A stretch of DNA of 9,812 bases from positions 1-9,812 of the forward strand of contig JBFHES010000184.1 in NCBI GenBank assembly GCA_041584015.1. Direction: 5' to 3'. Under the pieces are notes generated by a model. The model worked only from the letters and a program-made list of their open reading frames with translations, was not told the DNA's origin and did no database searches. This DNA is from JBFHES01 sp041584015. Its GTDB lineage: Bacteria > Bacteroidota > Bacteroidia > Bacteroidales > M50B96. This document shows positions 1-7,207 of the stretch, piece after piece. Made by a program: the position numbers and the translations under genes. Position 1 is the first letter of the stretch. Each line of letters starts with the position of its first letter.

Positions 1-726
1 ATCGACAGCTTTCAGTATTTTTATCCTGGCTGCAAACATTTAATGGGAACGGTTAGAATTGAAGGTAGTGACATTAATAACCTTGATGGGCTCGATTCCA
101 TAATTTCAATCCAAAGCTATCTTGAGATTCTCAATTGCAATAGCCTAACAAATCTTCAAGGATTAACCCAGCTCAAGCAAGTACAGAACCTTGGTATTAA
201 CAAGAACTCCCAATTAATTAGCATAGATGGTTTGGACAGTTTAAAATATGTTGAAGATAGAATAGGTATTCACAATAATAACCAACTATCGAACATAGAA
301 GGTATCGCCAATGTAGATACTACATTGCTCGAAGGAATAATTATTAACAATAACCCAAACCTCCAAGAATGCGACGTGCTTAGTGTTTGCAATTATTTAT
401 CGATTCCTGAATCATATACCGACATTTGGTCAAACGGTGTTGGATGCAACAGCAGCGTTGAAGTGGAAGAAGCATGCGCTGTTGGGATAAACAACATAGA
501 AGAGCAGGCGCTCTCAATCTACCCAAACCCTAGCAGCGATATTGTAAACATTGAAGGTTATTTACCGGCAAGAATTAGTATTCTCAATGCCTTAGGACAA
601 AAAGTGCTTGAGATAAAGAACCCTCAACAAATTGATATCAGCAATTTAGAAAATGGGATTTATATGCTAAGGATATTCGACAAACACAAGAATCAAATAG
701 CAACCAAAAAAATTGTAAAACAATAA
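1..726 (+). CDS. Secreted LRR/receptor-L-like repeat protein with T9SS sorting domain (5' end outside window)
   Basis: The reading frame is open from base 1 (first residues IDSFQYFYPGC), so the ATG at 43 is internal and the true start lies upstream of the window. The visible 241 residues hold irregular leucine-rich repeats of the receptor-L/LRR type (units with 'LDGLDS' and 'LQGLTQL', about residues 15-120). A four-cysteine segment follows (C124, C130, C149, C159, spacing C-x5-C-x18-C-x9-C). A T9SS type A C-terminal sorting domain starts near YPNP (174-177) and ends in KKIVKQ. By family knowledge the product would cross the outer membrane by the type IX system and be released or anchored at the surface; its ligand is unknown. 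It aligns over its whole visible length with the C-terminal half of the next gene, about half identical by eye, so the two are tandem paralogs. The stop is TAA at 724-726. The sorting domain and partial status are clear; the binding role is inferred. Confidence 0.88.
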   Translation: MDSFQYFYPGCKHLMGTVRIEGSDINNLDGLDSIISIQSYLEILNCNSLTNLQGLTQLKQVQNLGINKNSQLISIDGLDSLKYVEDRIGIHNNNQLSNIEGIANVDTTLLEGIIINNNPNLQECDVLSVCNYLSIPESYTDIWSNGVGCNSSVEVEEACAVGINNIEEQALSIYPNPSSDIVNIEGYLPARISILNALGQKVLEIKNPQQIDISNLENGIYMLRIFDKHKNQIATKKIVKQ

Positions 727-838
727 AGCTGCAGAAATCACAATACTATCCCTGTAATAATTAACAAAAAATATTTCTATTCCTCTTCACATACTAATCA
801 AAACTTAATATAGTTATGTAGACGTGAATCATTAACTA

Positions 839-851
839 TAGCTTCAAGCTA
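839..851. repeat. Short perfect inverted repeat TAGCTT-c-AAGCTA
   Basis: Arms 839-844 and 846-851 are perfect complements around a single central base. The one-base centre does not favour an RNA hairpin, so a protein-binding site or chance are the alternatives. It lies about 100 bp upstream of the second LRR gene. Confidence 0.3.
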
Positions 852-895
852 AACTAAAAATCATAGTATTATGTATAACTCTACCTTATAGATAG

Positions 896-915
896 CTGGG
901 AATTTATGTTTCCAG
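896..915 (+). repeat. Hairpin in the probable 5' leader of the second LRR gene
   Basis: CTGGGAA (896-902) pairs with TTTCCAG (909-915) around a six-base loop. The stem is 7 bp and contains one G-U wobble. It ends 33 bp before the ATG at 949. No T-run follows, which argues against a terminator for the preceding gene. A leader structure is possible; no function is known. Confidence 0.35.
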
Positions 916-948
916 AAGAATTAATACTAACCAACAAAAAATACTGAT

Positions 949-2478
949 ATGAGAAATTACGCATTATTAATCATTATTCTGCTTATCAATTTGAATATTT
1001 TATCTGCACAAAAGAATGATCGATCGGACATTATTCTTAGTTCTCAGAACCAAATTAACAACTTTGCCACTAACTACCCTGGTCTTAATATAGTAGATGG
1101 AAACCTAGAATTAATTATTACTGACGACATCTCAAATCTTCTCGGTTTAAACATGTTAACAGGAGTTAATGGTGACCTAATAATCAATGGCACCGGCTAC
1201 GCAAACTCATTACTCTCCGACCTTGAAGGCTTACAGAACATTACTAATGTAGGTGGTGATATTGAAATACTCAATAGTACTAGCATTAGTAGTTTAAATG
1301 GATTACAGAATATTACAAACGTTGGTGGAAGTCTAAAACTATCGACTTGTCAAGAATTACTTAATCTAAGCAAACTACAAGGTATCAATACTATCGGAGG
1401 GCACTTGTGGCTAACCGCATGTAACAAAGTAAAAAACTTATCTGGTTTAGAAAACCTGATAACAATCAATGGTGACCTCGTGATAGACTCGAATGATTCT
1501 CTTATTTCATTACAAGGAATTAATAACCTAGATGCTACATCGATTCAAGACCTGCGAATTACTCAAAATGAACTTTTATCAATGTGCTCAATCAATACAA
1601 TATGCAGTTACCTAGCAACTCCAGGCGGTAGCGTTTTCATATTAGATAATGCATCATCATGTAACGACCCCGCTACGATCGCTCAAGAATGCGGCTTTCA
1701 GCTTCCATGTTTGCCATATGGCAACTATTGGCTTTCAACCCAGGCAAGCATTGATAGCTTTCATATAAATTACCCGAACTGTCAGCATCTCATGGGCAAG
1801 ATGAACATTGGAGGCCCAGATGTGGTAAATCTAAATGGACTAGATTCTATTCTCTCAATCGAAGAAAGTCTTGAAATAAAATATTGCTCCAACTTAGTTT
1901 CATTGAATGGATTAAATCAATTAACAGAGCTTGGGTCACTTAATATTTCAAATAATGATCAACTATCAAACTTAGATGGATTAGATAGTTTAAAAATCAT
2001 AAGCCACAGTTTAACAATTCACGAGAATTTAATACTAAATGATATTAATGGAATAGCAGGAATTGATGCATCAGAACTTCAGGTTTTATCTATCACGGAC
2101 AATCCGACGTTAATGGAATGTAATGTTCAAAGCGTTTGTAATTATTTGTCCTTTCCTAGTGCGTCAAGCTCAATTTGGTCGAATGCAACTGGCTGTAATT
2201 CGGAAATTGAAATTGAAGAGGCGTGCGCCCTACTTAGTGATAATTTGATTTTGGATGAGAACATAAAGATCTACCCCAATCCTACAACAGGATATTTAAA
2301 TATCACTGGGTCAAACCGCATAAATATTGAGCTCATCAACCTTTTTGGTCAGACTATTATGCAACTTGATAATCCACAGCAAATTGATTTAAGTAATTTT
2401 AATAGCGGTATCTATTTTCTCCTAGTATACGATGAACATAATTTTTTGTTGGCAAAAGAGAAAATTGTGAAGCAATAG
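949..2478 (+). CDS. Secreted two-module LRR/receptor-L-like repeat protein with T9SS sorting domain
   Basis: A 509-residue predicted exported protein. Residues 1-21 are a signal peptide with a long hydrophobic core ending near LSAQ. Module 1 (about 31-248) holds four consecutive 24-residue repeats starting at 94, 118, 142 and 166, of the form GLQNITNVGG followed by a beta-strand. Module 2 (about 264-426) has looser repeats. Both modules open with I-x2-F-x3-YP and close with the cysteine pattern C-x5-C-x18-C-x9-C (213/219/238/248 and 391/397/416/426). A linker around 249-263 joins them. The T9SS type A sorting domain begins at YPNP (442-445) and ends in EKIVKQ. Module 2 plus the sorting domain is the paralog of the preceding gene. 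The family is expected to form a solenoid for protein or glycan binding; no catalytic motif is visible. The ATG at 949 directly precedes the signal peptide. Function is inferred from architecture only. Confidence 0.9.
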   Translation: MRNYALLIIILLINLNILSAQKNDRSDIILSSQNQINNFATNYPGLNIVDGNLELIITDDISNLLGLNMLTGVNGDLIINGTGYANSLLSDLEGLQNITNVGGDIEILNSTSISSLNGLQNITNVGGSLKLSTCQELLNLSKLQGINTIGGHLWLTACNKVKNLSGLENLITINGDLVIDSNDSLISLQGINNLDATSIQDLRITQNELLSMCSINTICSYLATPGGSVFILDNASSCNDPATIAQECGFQLPCLPYGNYWLSTQASIDSFHINYPNCQHLMGKMNIGGPDVVNLNGLDSILSIEESLEIKYCSNLVSLNGLNQLTELGSLNISNNDQLSNLDGLDSLKIISHSLTIHENLILNDINGIAGIDASELQVLSITDNPTLMECNVQSVCNYLSFPSASSSIWSNATGCNSEIEIEEACALLSDNLILDENIKIYPNPTTGYLNITGSNRINIELINLFGQTIMQLDNPQQIDLSNFNSGIYFLLVYDEHNFLLAKEKIVKQ

Positions 2479-2512
2479 AGCTAAACCAAATACTAGCAAA
2501 GTTTTTTTAGCT
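2479..2512 (+). terminator. Weak terminator candidate after the LRR gene
   Basis: AGCTAAA (2479-2485), directly after the stop codon, is the exact complement of TTTAGCT (2506-2512). The loop is 20 bases and contains most of a seven-base T-run (2502-2508). The stem is A+T-rich and the T-run partly overlaps the right arm, so this is a weak intrinsic terminator at best. Confidence 0.3.
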
Positions 2513-2624
2513 AAATCCAATCTTAGTATCTTTGAACAGAAACAGATTTGATGCAGGACAAGAGATTAAACCTTATGATATTGCATTGCAGCAGGCTGTA
2601 ATTTATGCTTTAAAGAGATACTAA
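2511..2624 (+). pseudogene. Possible gene remnant or unannotated small ORF
   Basis: After a TAG at 2508-2510 this frame stays open for 37 codons to a TAA at 2622-2624. The last residues, FDAGQEIKPYDIALQQAV then IYALKRY, have the composition of a real protein C-terminus (mixed charged and hydrophobic, helix-like), unlike random A+T-rich DNA. There is no ATG; the only near-start is TTG at 2532, which would give 30 residues. The stop lies two bases before the TTG start of the next gene. It could be the decayed tail of a lost gene, a tiny translated peptide coupled to the next gene, or chance. I do not recognise the family. Confidence 0.25.
2527..2534 (+). promoter_or_regulatory. Bacteroidota -7 promoter element candidate (TATCTTTG)
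   Basis: TATCTTTG matches TAnnTTTG exactly. A T-rich stretch (2502-2508) lies about 18 bases upstream, but without a clean TTG -33 element. Transcription would start near 2541 and serve the small helical-repeat gene at 2627. Confidence 0.35.
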
Positions 2625-2626
2625 GT

Positions 2627-3136
2627 TTGGAGACAGCCTTGGAAAATATTCTAATGACTTCTTACAAAGAAGGAATGATTCATTATGTAACAACGCATCA
2701 GGAAGATTTTGACGAATTGATTCATCTTGCAACTGCAGACAAACAACCATACTCGTGGCGCGCTGCATGGCTGTTATGGAGCTGCATGCAAAAAAATGAC
2801 TCCCGTATAATACCACATATTCCACAAATTGTAACAACCATTAGTCAGTCAAAAGACGGTCATCAACGGAACCTGATTAACATCCTTCTTAAGATGGAAA
2901 TTCCTGAAGAATATGAAGGTTTGCTATTTGATACCTGTGTTACTATTTGGTCGAAAATAGACAAGCAACCTTCCGTTCGTTTTAAGGCCTTTGAAGTGAT
3001 GGTTCTAATCTGCGATAAATATCCGGAACTGCTTAATGAAATCATGTTTCTTACGCGTGATGAATATGTGGAAACACTTTCAGCTGGTATAAAAACATCA
3101 ATGTATCGAAAGATAAAAAAACTAAACAAACAATAA
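2627..3136 (+). CDS. Small alpha-helical (HEAT-like) repeat protein of unknown function
   Basis: A 169-residue soluble protein with no signal peptide or membrane segment. It is rich in amphipathic helices with repeated Trp and Leu positions (WRAAWLLWSCM at about 44-54, RNLINILLKMEI at about 81-92, SVRFKAFEVMVLI at about 115-127), which suggests a short HEAT/ARM-type helical repeat fold. No catalytic motif is visible and the substrate or partner is unknown. The start is uncertain: TTG at 2627 gives 169 residues, while the first ATG in frame is at 2654 (160 residues). I prefer TTG because residues 1-9 continue the same helix-like pattern, and the next in-frame stop upstream is TGA at 2576-2578 with no ATG in between. 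The gene stands alone between the LRR gene and the patatin gene, with 103 bp to the latter. That it is a gene is fairly certain; the fold is inferred. Confidence 0.75.
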   Translation: METALENILMTSYKEGMIHYVTTHQEDFDELIHLATADKQPYSWRAAWLLWSCMQKNDSRIIPHIPQIVTTISQSKDGHQRNLINILLKMEIPEEYEGLLFDTCVTIWSKIDKQPSVRFKAFEVMVLICDKYPELLNEIMFLTRDEYVETLSAGIKTSMYRKIKKLNKQ

Positions 3137-3201
3137 TCCAGAGGGGCTTCCTACCAGGAAAAAAGAAACAAAAGAATGACCACGCATATTTTCTTTTTGA
3201 T

Positions 3202-3209
3202 TTACTTTG
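3202..3209 (+). promoter_or_regulatory. Possible -7 element upstream of the patatin gene (TTACTTTG)
   Basis: TTACTTTG differs from TAnnTTTG at one position. It lies 30 bases before the ATG at 3240. No convincing TTG -33 element is seen at the usual spacing, so this is a weak call. Confidence 0.25.
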
Positions 3210-3239
3210 TAAGGTCGTAAATCATCTTAATCTAGAGCT

Positions 3240-5519
3240 ATGAAAGCAAGGCACACCATACTAATCATCATTTTCATGCTCGTGAGTAATTGCGCTCCTG
3301 TGTTAGCTCAAAACCTTGATGATAACACCAGACCAAAACTTGGTTTAGTGTTAAGCGGTGGAGGCGCCAAGGGACTCGCTCACATTGGTGTGCTAAAAGT
3401 TCTTGAAGATGCTGGCATTCGGCCCGATTACATTACGGGTACCAGCATGGGAAGCGTTGTTGGCGCCTTGTATGCTTTAGGCTATTCAGCCAAGGAACTA
3501 GACGATCTAAACAACACTGTTGAATGGGAACAGCTGCTATCAGATCACACAAATCTCAATCTTATTCGCGTTGATGAGAAATTTGACTCGAACCGTTACT
3601 TTGCTGATTTCCCAATTATCAAGCGAAAAGTGGCACTACCATCCGGACTAATTGAAGGGCAGCAACTCGAAGCCTTCTTATCGGAGTTAACATGGCCTTT
3701 AAGCAACTATGAGGATTTTGACAATTTCCCAATTCCTTTTCGATGTATATCTACCGATTTAGTTTCAGGGGAAGCAATGGTGCACAAACACGGTGATTTG
3801 GTTCAGGCAGTTCGTTCAAGTTTAGCAATTCCAAGTATTTTCAGTCCGGTGATAATGGATAGCATGTTGTTGGTAGATGGTGGTGTGACTGATAATTTTC
3901 CAGTTGAAGAGGTTCGTAAAATGGGAGCCGATATTGTTATCGGCGTTTATCTTGGGTTCGACGATCAAATAAACCCCAATGATCTATTTTCAATTACAAG
4001 CGTACTTTCACGTTCAACAGCCTTGGCCGGAATCGTTGATGCACGAAAGCAACTCAAGAATGTAGACCTATTAATTATACCAAACCTTCGCGGCCTTTCG
4101 TCATCTGATTTTAGTAAAGGAATTGAGATTGCCAGGTATGGTGAAGAAAGTGCCTTAAACCAAAAAGACGAAATTCTTGAACTAATTAGCCAATACAATT
4201 TACAATCGCGCCCCGTCCGAAAGGTAGCCATTGATCAGCAAATTTTAGTCTCGAAGATTCAGGTTATTGGTTTATTAAATATCAATCGGGATTTTGTACT
4301 GGGTCAATCAGGGCTAACAGAAGGCAAGAAATACACCAAGAAATCGATTAATGAATCCATCAATCTCATTATGGGTACCCAACATTTCTCAAAGGTTTCT
4401 TATTCGCTTTCCAGAAATGATGATGACACTTATTGCCTGATAATTTCAACCAAGGAAAAAAATAGAGCCTACGTAAAACTCTCGCCATTCTATAGTAATA
4501 CTGAGGGAGCTACTATGAATTTAAACCTCACGTTGCGTGATATGTTTATACATTCTTCGCATTTAAAAACAGATATAAGCATTTCTGAGTTTCCTAAATT
4601 TTCACTTGAGGCTTCTAAGTTCTGGGGAAAAAATTTACGACTGGCCAATTATTACTACATCCATTCATTAAAATACAAGCTACCTTATTACAAGGAAAAT
4701 ACAAAGTGGGGCGAATATGAAAGAAGAATGCTAAATACCGGAGTGGGGCTCCGCTATGCCATAGGTTTAGATATGCTAGTTGGAACCCAAGTTGGTTATG
4801 TTAGAAATATTTACGAACCCCGGAGTTTAAAAACCATTCTTCCAGAAGTAGACTTTGATAAATACTCCGGTCATGGTTTGGGCTCAGAATCATATTTTAC
4901 CTACAGCACCATCAATGACTTGTATTTTCCAGATAAAGGCTCGCAAATCATCGTTCGCTTTGCCCATCACTTTAATCAAGCAGGCACACTCAAGACAGAT
5001 AACCCTAACGGATTTGAAGATGATCTGATTAACCTAAACCAAAACAACTTTAGCAGTTTGCTGGTGGCTTTCGATTCGCATCAACGGATTCATAATAAAG
5101 CTGTGCTTAATCTCGGGATACGCTCCGGATCAAGCTCACACGATGTTGGTCTAATAGGCTACTATAATCTTGGCAGTTACCAGCAAGAGAACATATTTAG
5201 AAACAGCACACTGGTTGGTTTTGATGCTGGCGAAATTCTGACCAACAATTTTGTTTCCGGCCATTTAAGCGTAAACCTTGCCATCTTTAAGAATGTCTAT
5301 CTCGGAATTGGTGCCAACATAGCGTACACCTCCGAGGAAAGTAAAGGTATATTCCCGGACTACTCGCATAATTCTTTTGACAGTTACTTTTTGGGAGGAG
5401 CAATAGGACTTAGCATGTCAACACCAATTGGTCCAATACGCGTATTACTTTGTGATAATAACAAGGACGATTCGCAACAATGGATTGTCTCAATGGGCTT
5501 TCCTTTTAGATTCATGTAA
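3240..5519 (+). CDS. Patatin-like phospholipase fused to POTRA and outer-membrane beta-barrel (type Vd-like)
   Basis: A 759-residue predicted outer-membrane lipid acyl hydrolase. Residues 1-24 form a signal peptide ending VLAQ. The patatin domain (about 32-240) has the oxyanion-hole loop GGGAKG (40-45), the nucleophile elbow GTSMG with Ser69, the conserved stretch SSLAIPSIFSPV (193-204) and the dyad Asp213 in DGG, so the catalytic Ser-Asp pair is intact. A POTRA-like segment (about 335-408, 'VSKIQVIGLLNIN') follows, then some 350 residues of alternating beta-strand sequence ending GFPFRFM, as in BamA/Omp85-type barrels. This order matches the PlpD type Vd autotransporter design, in which the barrel anchors or exports the lipase domain; Bacteroidota have many such patatin/BamA-like proteins. 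Phospholipase A activity is inferred from the family. The ATG at 3240 is chosen because it begins the signal peptide. The gene converges on the protease gene with only 27 bp between stops. Confidence 0.92.
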   Translation: MKARHTILIIIFMLVSNCAPVLAQNLDDNTRPKLGLVLSGGGAKGLAHIGVLKVLEDAGIRPDYITGTSMGSVVGALYALGYSAKELDDLNNTVEWEQLLSDHTNLNLIRVDEKFDSNRYFADFPIIKRKVALPSGLIEGQQLEAFLSELTWPLSNYEDFDNFPIPFRCISTDLVSGEAMVHKHGDLVQAVRSSLAIPSIFSPVIMDSMLLVDGGVTDNFPVEEVRKMGADIVIGVYLGFDDQINPNDLFSITSVLSRSTALAGIVDARKQLKNVDLLIIPNLRGLSSSDFSKGIEIARYGEESALNQKDEILELISQYNLQSRPVRKVAIDQQILVSKIQVIGLLNINRDFVLGQSGLTEGKKYTKKSINESINLIMGTQHFSKVSYSLSRNDDDTYCLIISTKEKNRAYVKLSPFYSNTEGATMNLNLTLRDMFIHSSHLKTDISISEFPKFSLEASKFWGKNLRLANYYYIHSLKYKLPYYKENTKWGEYERRMLNTGVGLRYAIGLDMLVGTQVGYVRNIYEPRSLKTILPEVDFDKYSGHGLGSESYFTYSTINDLYFPDKGSQIIVRFAHHFNQAGTLKTDNPNGFEDDLINLNQNNFSSLLVAFDSHQRIHNKAVLNLGIRSGSSSHDVGLIGYYNLGSYQQENIFRNSTLVGFDAGEILTNNFVSGHLSVNLAIFKNVYLGIGANIAYTSEESKGIFPDYSHNSFDSYFLGGAIGLSMSTPIGPIRVLLCDNNKDDSQQWIVSMGFPFRFM

Positions 5520-5538
5520 AGTACTATGCCACTTGTTT

Positions 5539-5568
5539 CGTAAAAGTTACTGCTTGATTAATTTTACG
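5539..5568. repeat. Inverted repeat at the convergent 3' ends (weak bidirectional terminator candidate)
   Basis: CGTAAAA (5539-5545) and TTTTACG (5562-5568) are perfect complements around a 16-base loop between the convergent patatin and protease genes. The right arm lies inside the last codons of the protease gene. No extra T-run follows on either strand and the stem is A+T-rich, so termination is only possible, not shown. Confidence 0.25.
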
Positions 5569-7199
5569 TGACGTACCTGTGCATCGCCTGTAATACGTAT
5601 AAAATACAAACCAGATGACAAATAAGAGAGTCCACTAAAATGAATATAATTAACCGAAAAGCGGGTATCCTCAGCAATTTCAGTAGCATATACTCTTCCT
5701 TGCAAATCCATTAATTCAAAAAACACCTCTTGCGAATCGGTTTCATAAAACTGGATCGTAAAATTATTAGTGAATGGATTAGGATAGGCCTTTACCAACG
5801 ACTCCCTATCTTTTAATTTATTGTGAAGAATAATGTTCGCCGCTGCAAAATCAGGAATACCATATCCTAAGAAGTTATCCGGATTCTGATACTGGCTTGC
5901 ACTTTCTTCAATTGCACGAAACAAGTCCATGCTTGTAAAAGAAGGATTGGCTTGCCATAAGCAGGCAGCCATGCCGGCCAAAATTGGCGATGCAAATGAG
6001 GTTCCATTTCCAGCAGTCACGTTACCGCTTGACGAGATAACGGTACTTCCGGCTCCCATTGCAACAACATTTGGCTTTACACGTCCATCAAAACTTGGTC
6101 CCTGAGATGAAAAGGCTGCATACAATCCATTGGCATCAACTGCACCAACAGCTAAAACACTATCACCATCCGCAGGAGCACTAACATATTGCCATGCAGA
6201 TGAGCCACTATTTCCGGCACTATTCACAACTAGCATTCCCTTTGATGCCGCAATATCAGAACCTATGGTGATTCGTGTAGTATTGCCATCCATGTCTTTA
6301 TAAAAGTGATTTTGTGCGGCATCTGTGAAAACAGTATACCCAAGAGAGGTATTTAAAACATCAGCTCCAACGCTATCGGCAAACTCTGCACCTGCAATCC
6401 AGTTGTCTTCCTCAATCATATATTCCGATCCAACATCCTCAGTTCGCAGCAGCCAATAACTTGCGCCAGGCGCTGTACCCACAAACTGACCAGGTAAATT
6501 AGCCCCCATAGTTGAGAGCACTTGCATACCATGTGTATAATCCTCAAAAACAGAACTCTCGTTACTTACAAAGTCCCATGTTCCTAGAATTCTGTTATTA
6601 ATCCATAAACTATCAAATGCAGAGATGATGTCAACATTATAAAAGCCAGCATCTAGCACAGCAATGACGATTCCTTCGCCACGAAAGCCTTGATCATGCA
6701 GAATGTGACCATTGAGCATTTCAATTTGTGTTAGGCCATCACCATAATCAATATTATTGGCAGGAGTAAAACCATTGTAACGACTTTTGTTGTTGGTTAA
6801 ATCAACACCTTCTACAAGTTTTGTTTCCAGGCTGGCAACCTTATGAAAACCTGATACAAATGGCTGTGCCAGCACCTGATTTAACATGGTCATTGTAGGA
6901 GCATAAATAGTTACGGCATTTAACCACTTAGACTTATTTAACACAGTTGCTCCGAGCGACTCAATCACACTAATGTAATTCTCATTTACCGGCAAATCGT
7001 TTATAGCAATTGGAATATTTTGATTAACGCGTCGCTGAATAGCCTTGGCCGAGAGAAATTGCGCTGGTTGAGTAATGCTGTATGTAGAGTTATTCTTATC
7101 CGTAAACTGAATCCAATATTTATCGGGAGCAGTTTGCGCTACCGACAATAACGTAAGCAACAGCATTGGAAGAAAAGCGAGTATAAATTTACGAACCAT
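5547..7199 (-). CDS. Subtilisin-like (S8) serine protease with T9SS sorting domain
   Basis: A predicted exported protease of 550 residues from the ATG at 7199. Residues 1-22 are a signal peptide (MVRKFILAF... to LLSVAQ). A propeptide-like region (about 25-160) precedes the peptidase domain. The catalytic triad is Asp183 in VLDAGF, His223 in THGMQV and Ser401 in GTSFASP; the oxyanion Asn is 329 in SAGNSG. The Asp and His motifs differ slightly from the classical D-[ST]-G and HG-[ST]. The C-terminus carries a T9SS type A sorting domain with YPNP at 472-475, ending VKLIKQ. The role is probably extracellular protein degradation or processing of surface proteins. A TTG at 7223 would add eight residues, but it forms the end of the predicted -7 element and so lies upstream of the predicted transcript start; ATG 7199 is preferred. 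The gene sits 81 bp downstream of the dCMP deaminase gene and has its own promoter candidate. Confidence 0.92.
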   Translation of the reverse strand: MVRKFILAFLPMLLLTLLSVAQTAPDKYWIQFTDKNNSTYSITQPAQFLSAKAIQRRVNQNIPIAINDLPVNENYISVIESLGATVLNKSKWLNAVTIYAPTMTMLNQVLAQPFVSGFHKVASLETKLVEGVDLTNNKSRYNGFTPANNIDYGDGLTQIEMLNGHILHDQGFRGEGIVIAVLDAGFYNVDIISAFDSLWINNRILGTWDFVSNESSVFEDYTHGMQVLSTMGANLPGQFVGTAPGASYWLLRTEDVGSEYMIEEDNWIAGAEFADSVGADVLNTSLGYTVFTDAAQNHFYKDMDGNTTRITIGSDIAASKGMLVVNSAGNSGSSAWQYVSAPADGDSVLAVGAVDANGLYAAFSSQGPSFDGRVKPNVVAMGAGSTVISSSGNVTAGNGTSFASPILAGMAACLWQANPSFTSMDLFRAIEESASQYQNPDNFLGYGIPDFAAANIILHNKLKDRESLVKAYPNPFTNNFTIQFYETDSQEVFFELMDLQGRVYATEIAEDTRFSVNYIHFSGLSYLSSGLYFIRITGDAQVRHVKLIKQ

Positions 7200-7207
7200 A
7201 AAATAAA

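Larger units (their letters stand above)
727..948. other. Intergenic region between the two LRR paralogs
   Basis: These 222 bp are A+T-rich and show no plausible reading frame. They hold two small inverted repeats (839-851 and 896-915). I see no TAnnTTTG promoter element and no clear intrinsic terminator after the first gene, so whether the two paralogs are co-transcribed cannot be decided. Confidence 0.5.

Noticed and set aside
43..45. ATG as the start of the first LRR gene
   Set aside because: The frame is open to base 1 and residues before it (IDSFQYFYPGCKHL) align with residues 268-281 of the paralog, so this ATG is internal.
2610..2837. Minus-strand reading frame opposite the helical-repeat gene
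   Set aside because: It lies mostly within the coding strand of a better-supported gene and shows no recognisable protein features.
3150..3162. TCCTaccAGGA hairpin after the helical-repeat gene as terminator
   Set aside because: The stem is only 4 bp with a 3-base loop and no T-run follows.
3285..3305. Lipobox in the patatin protein signal peptide (LVSNC)
   Set aside because: Asn just before the Cys does not fit the lipobox, and a normal signal peptidase site (VLAQ) follows.
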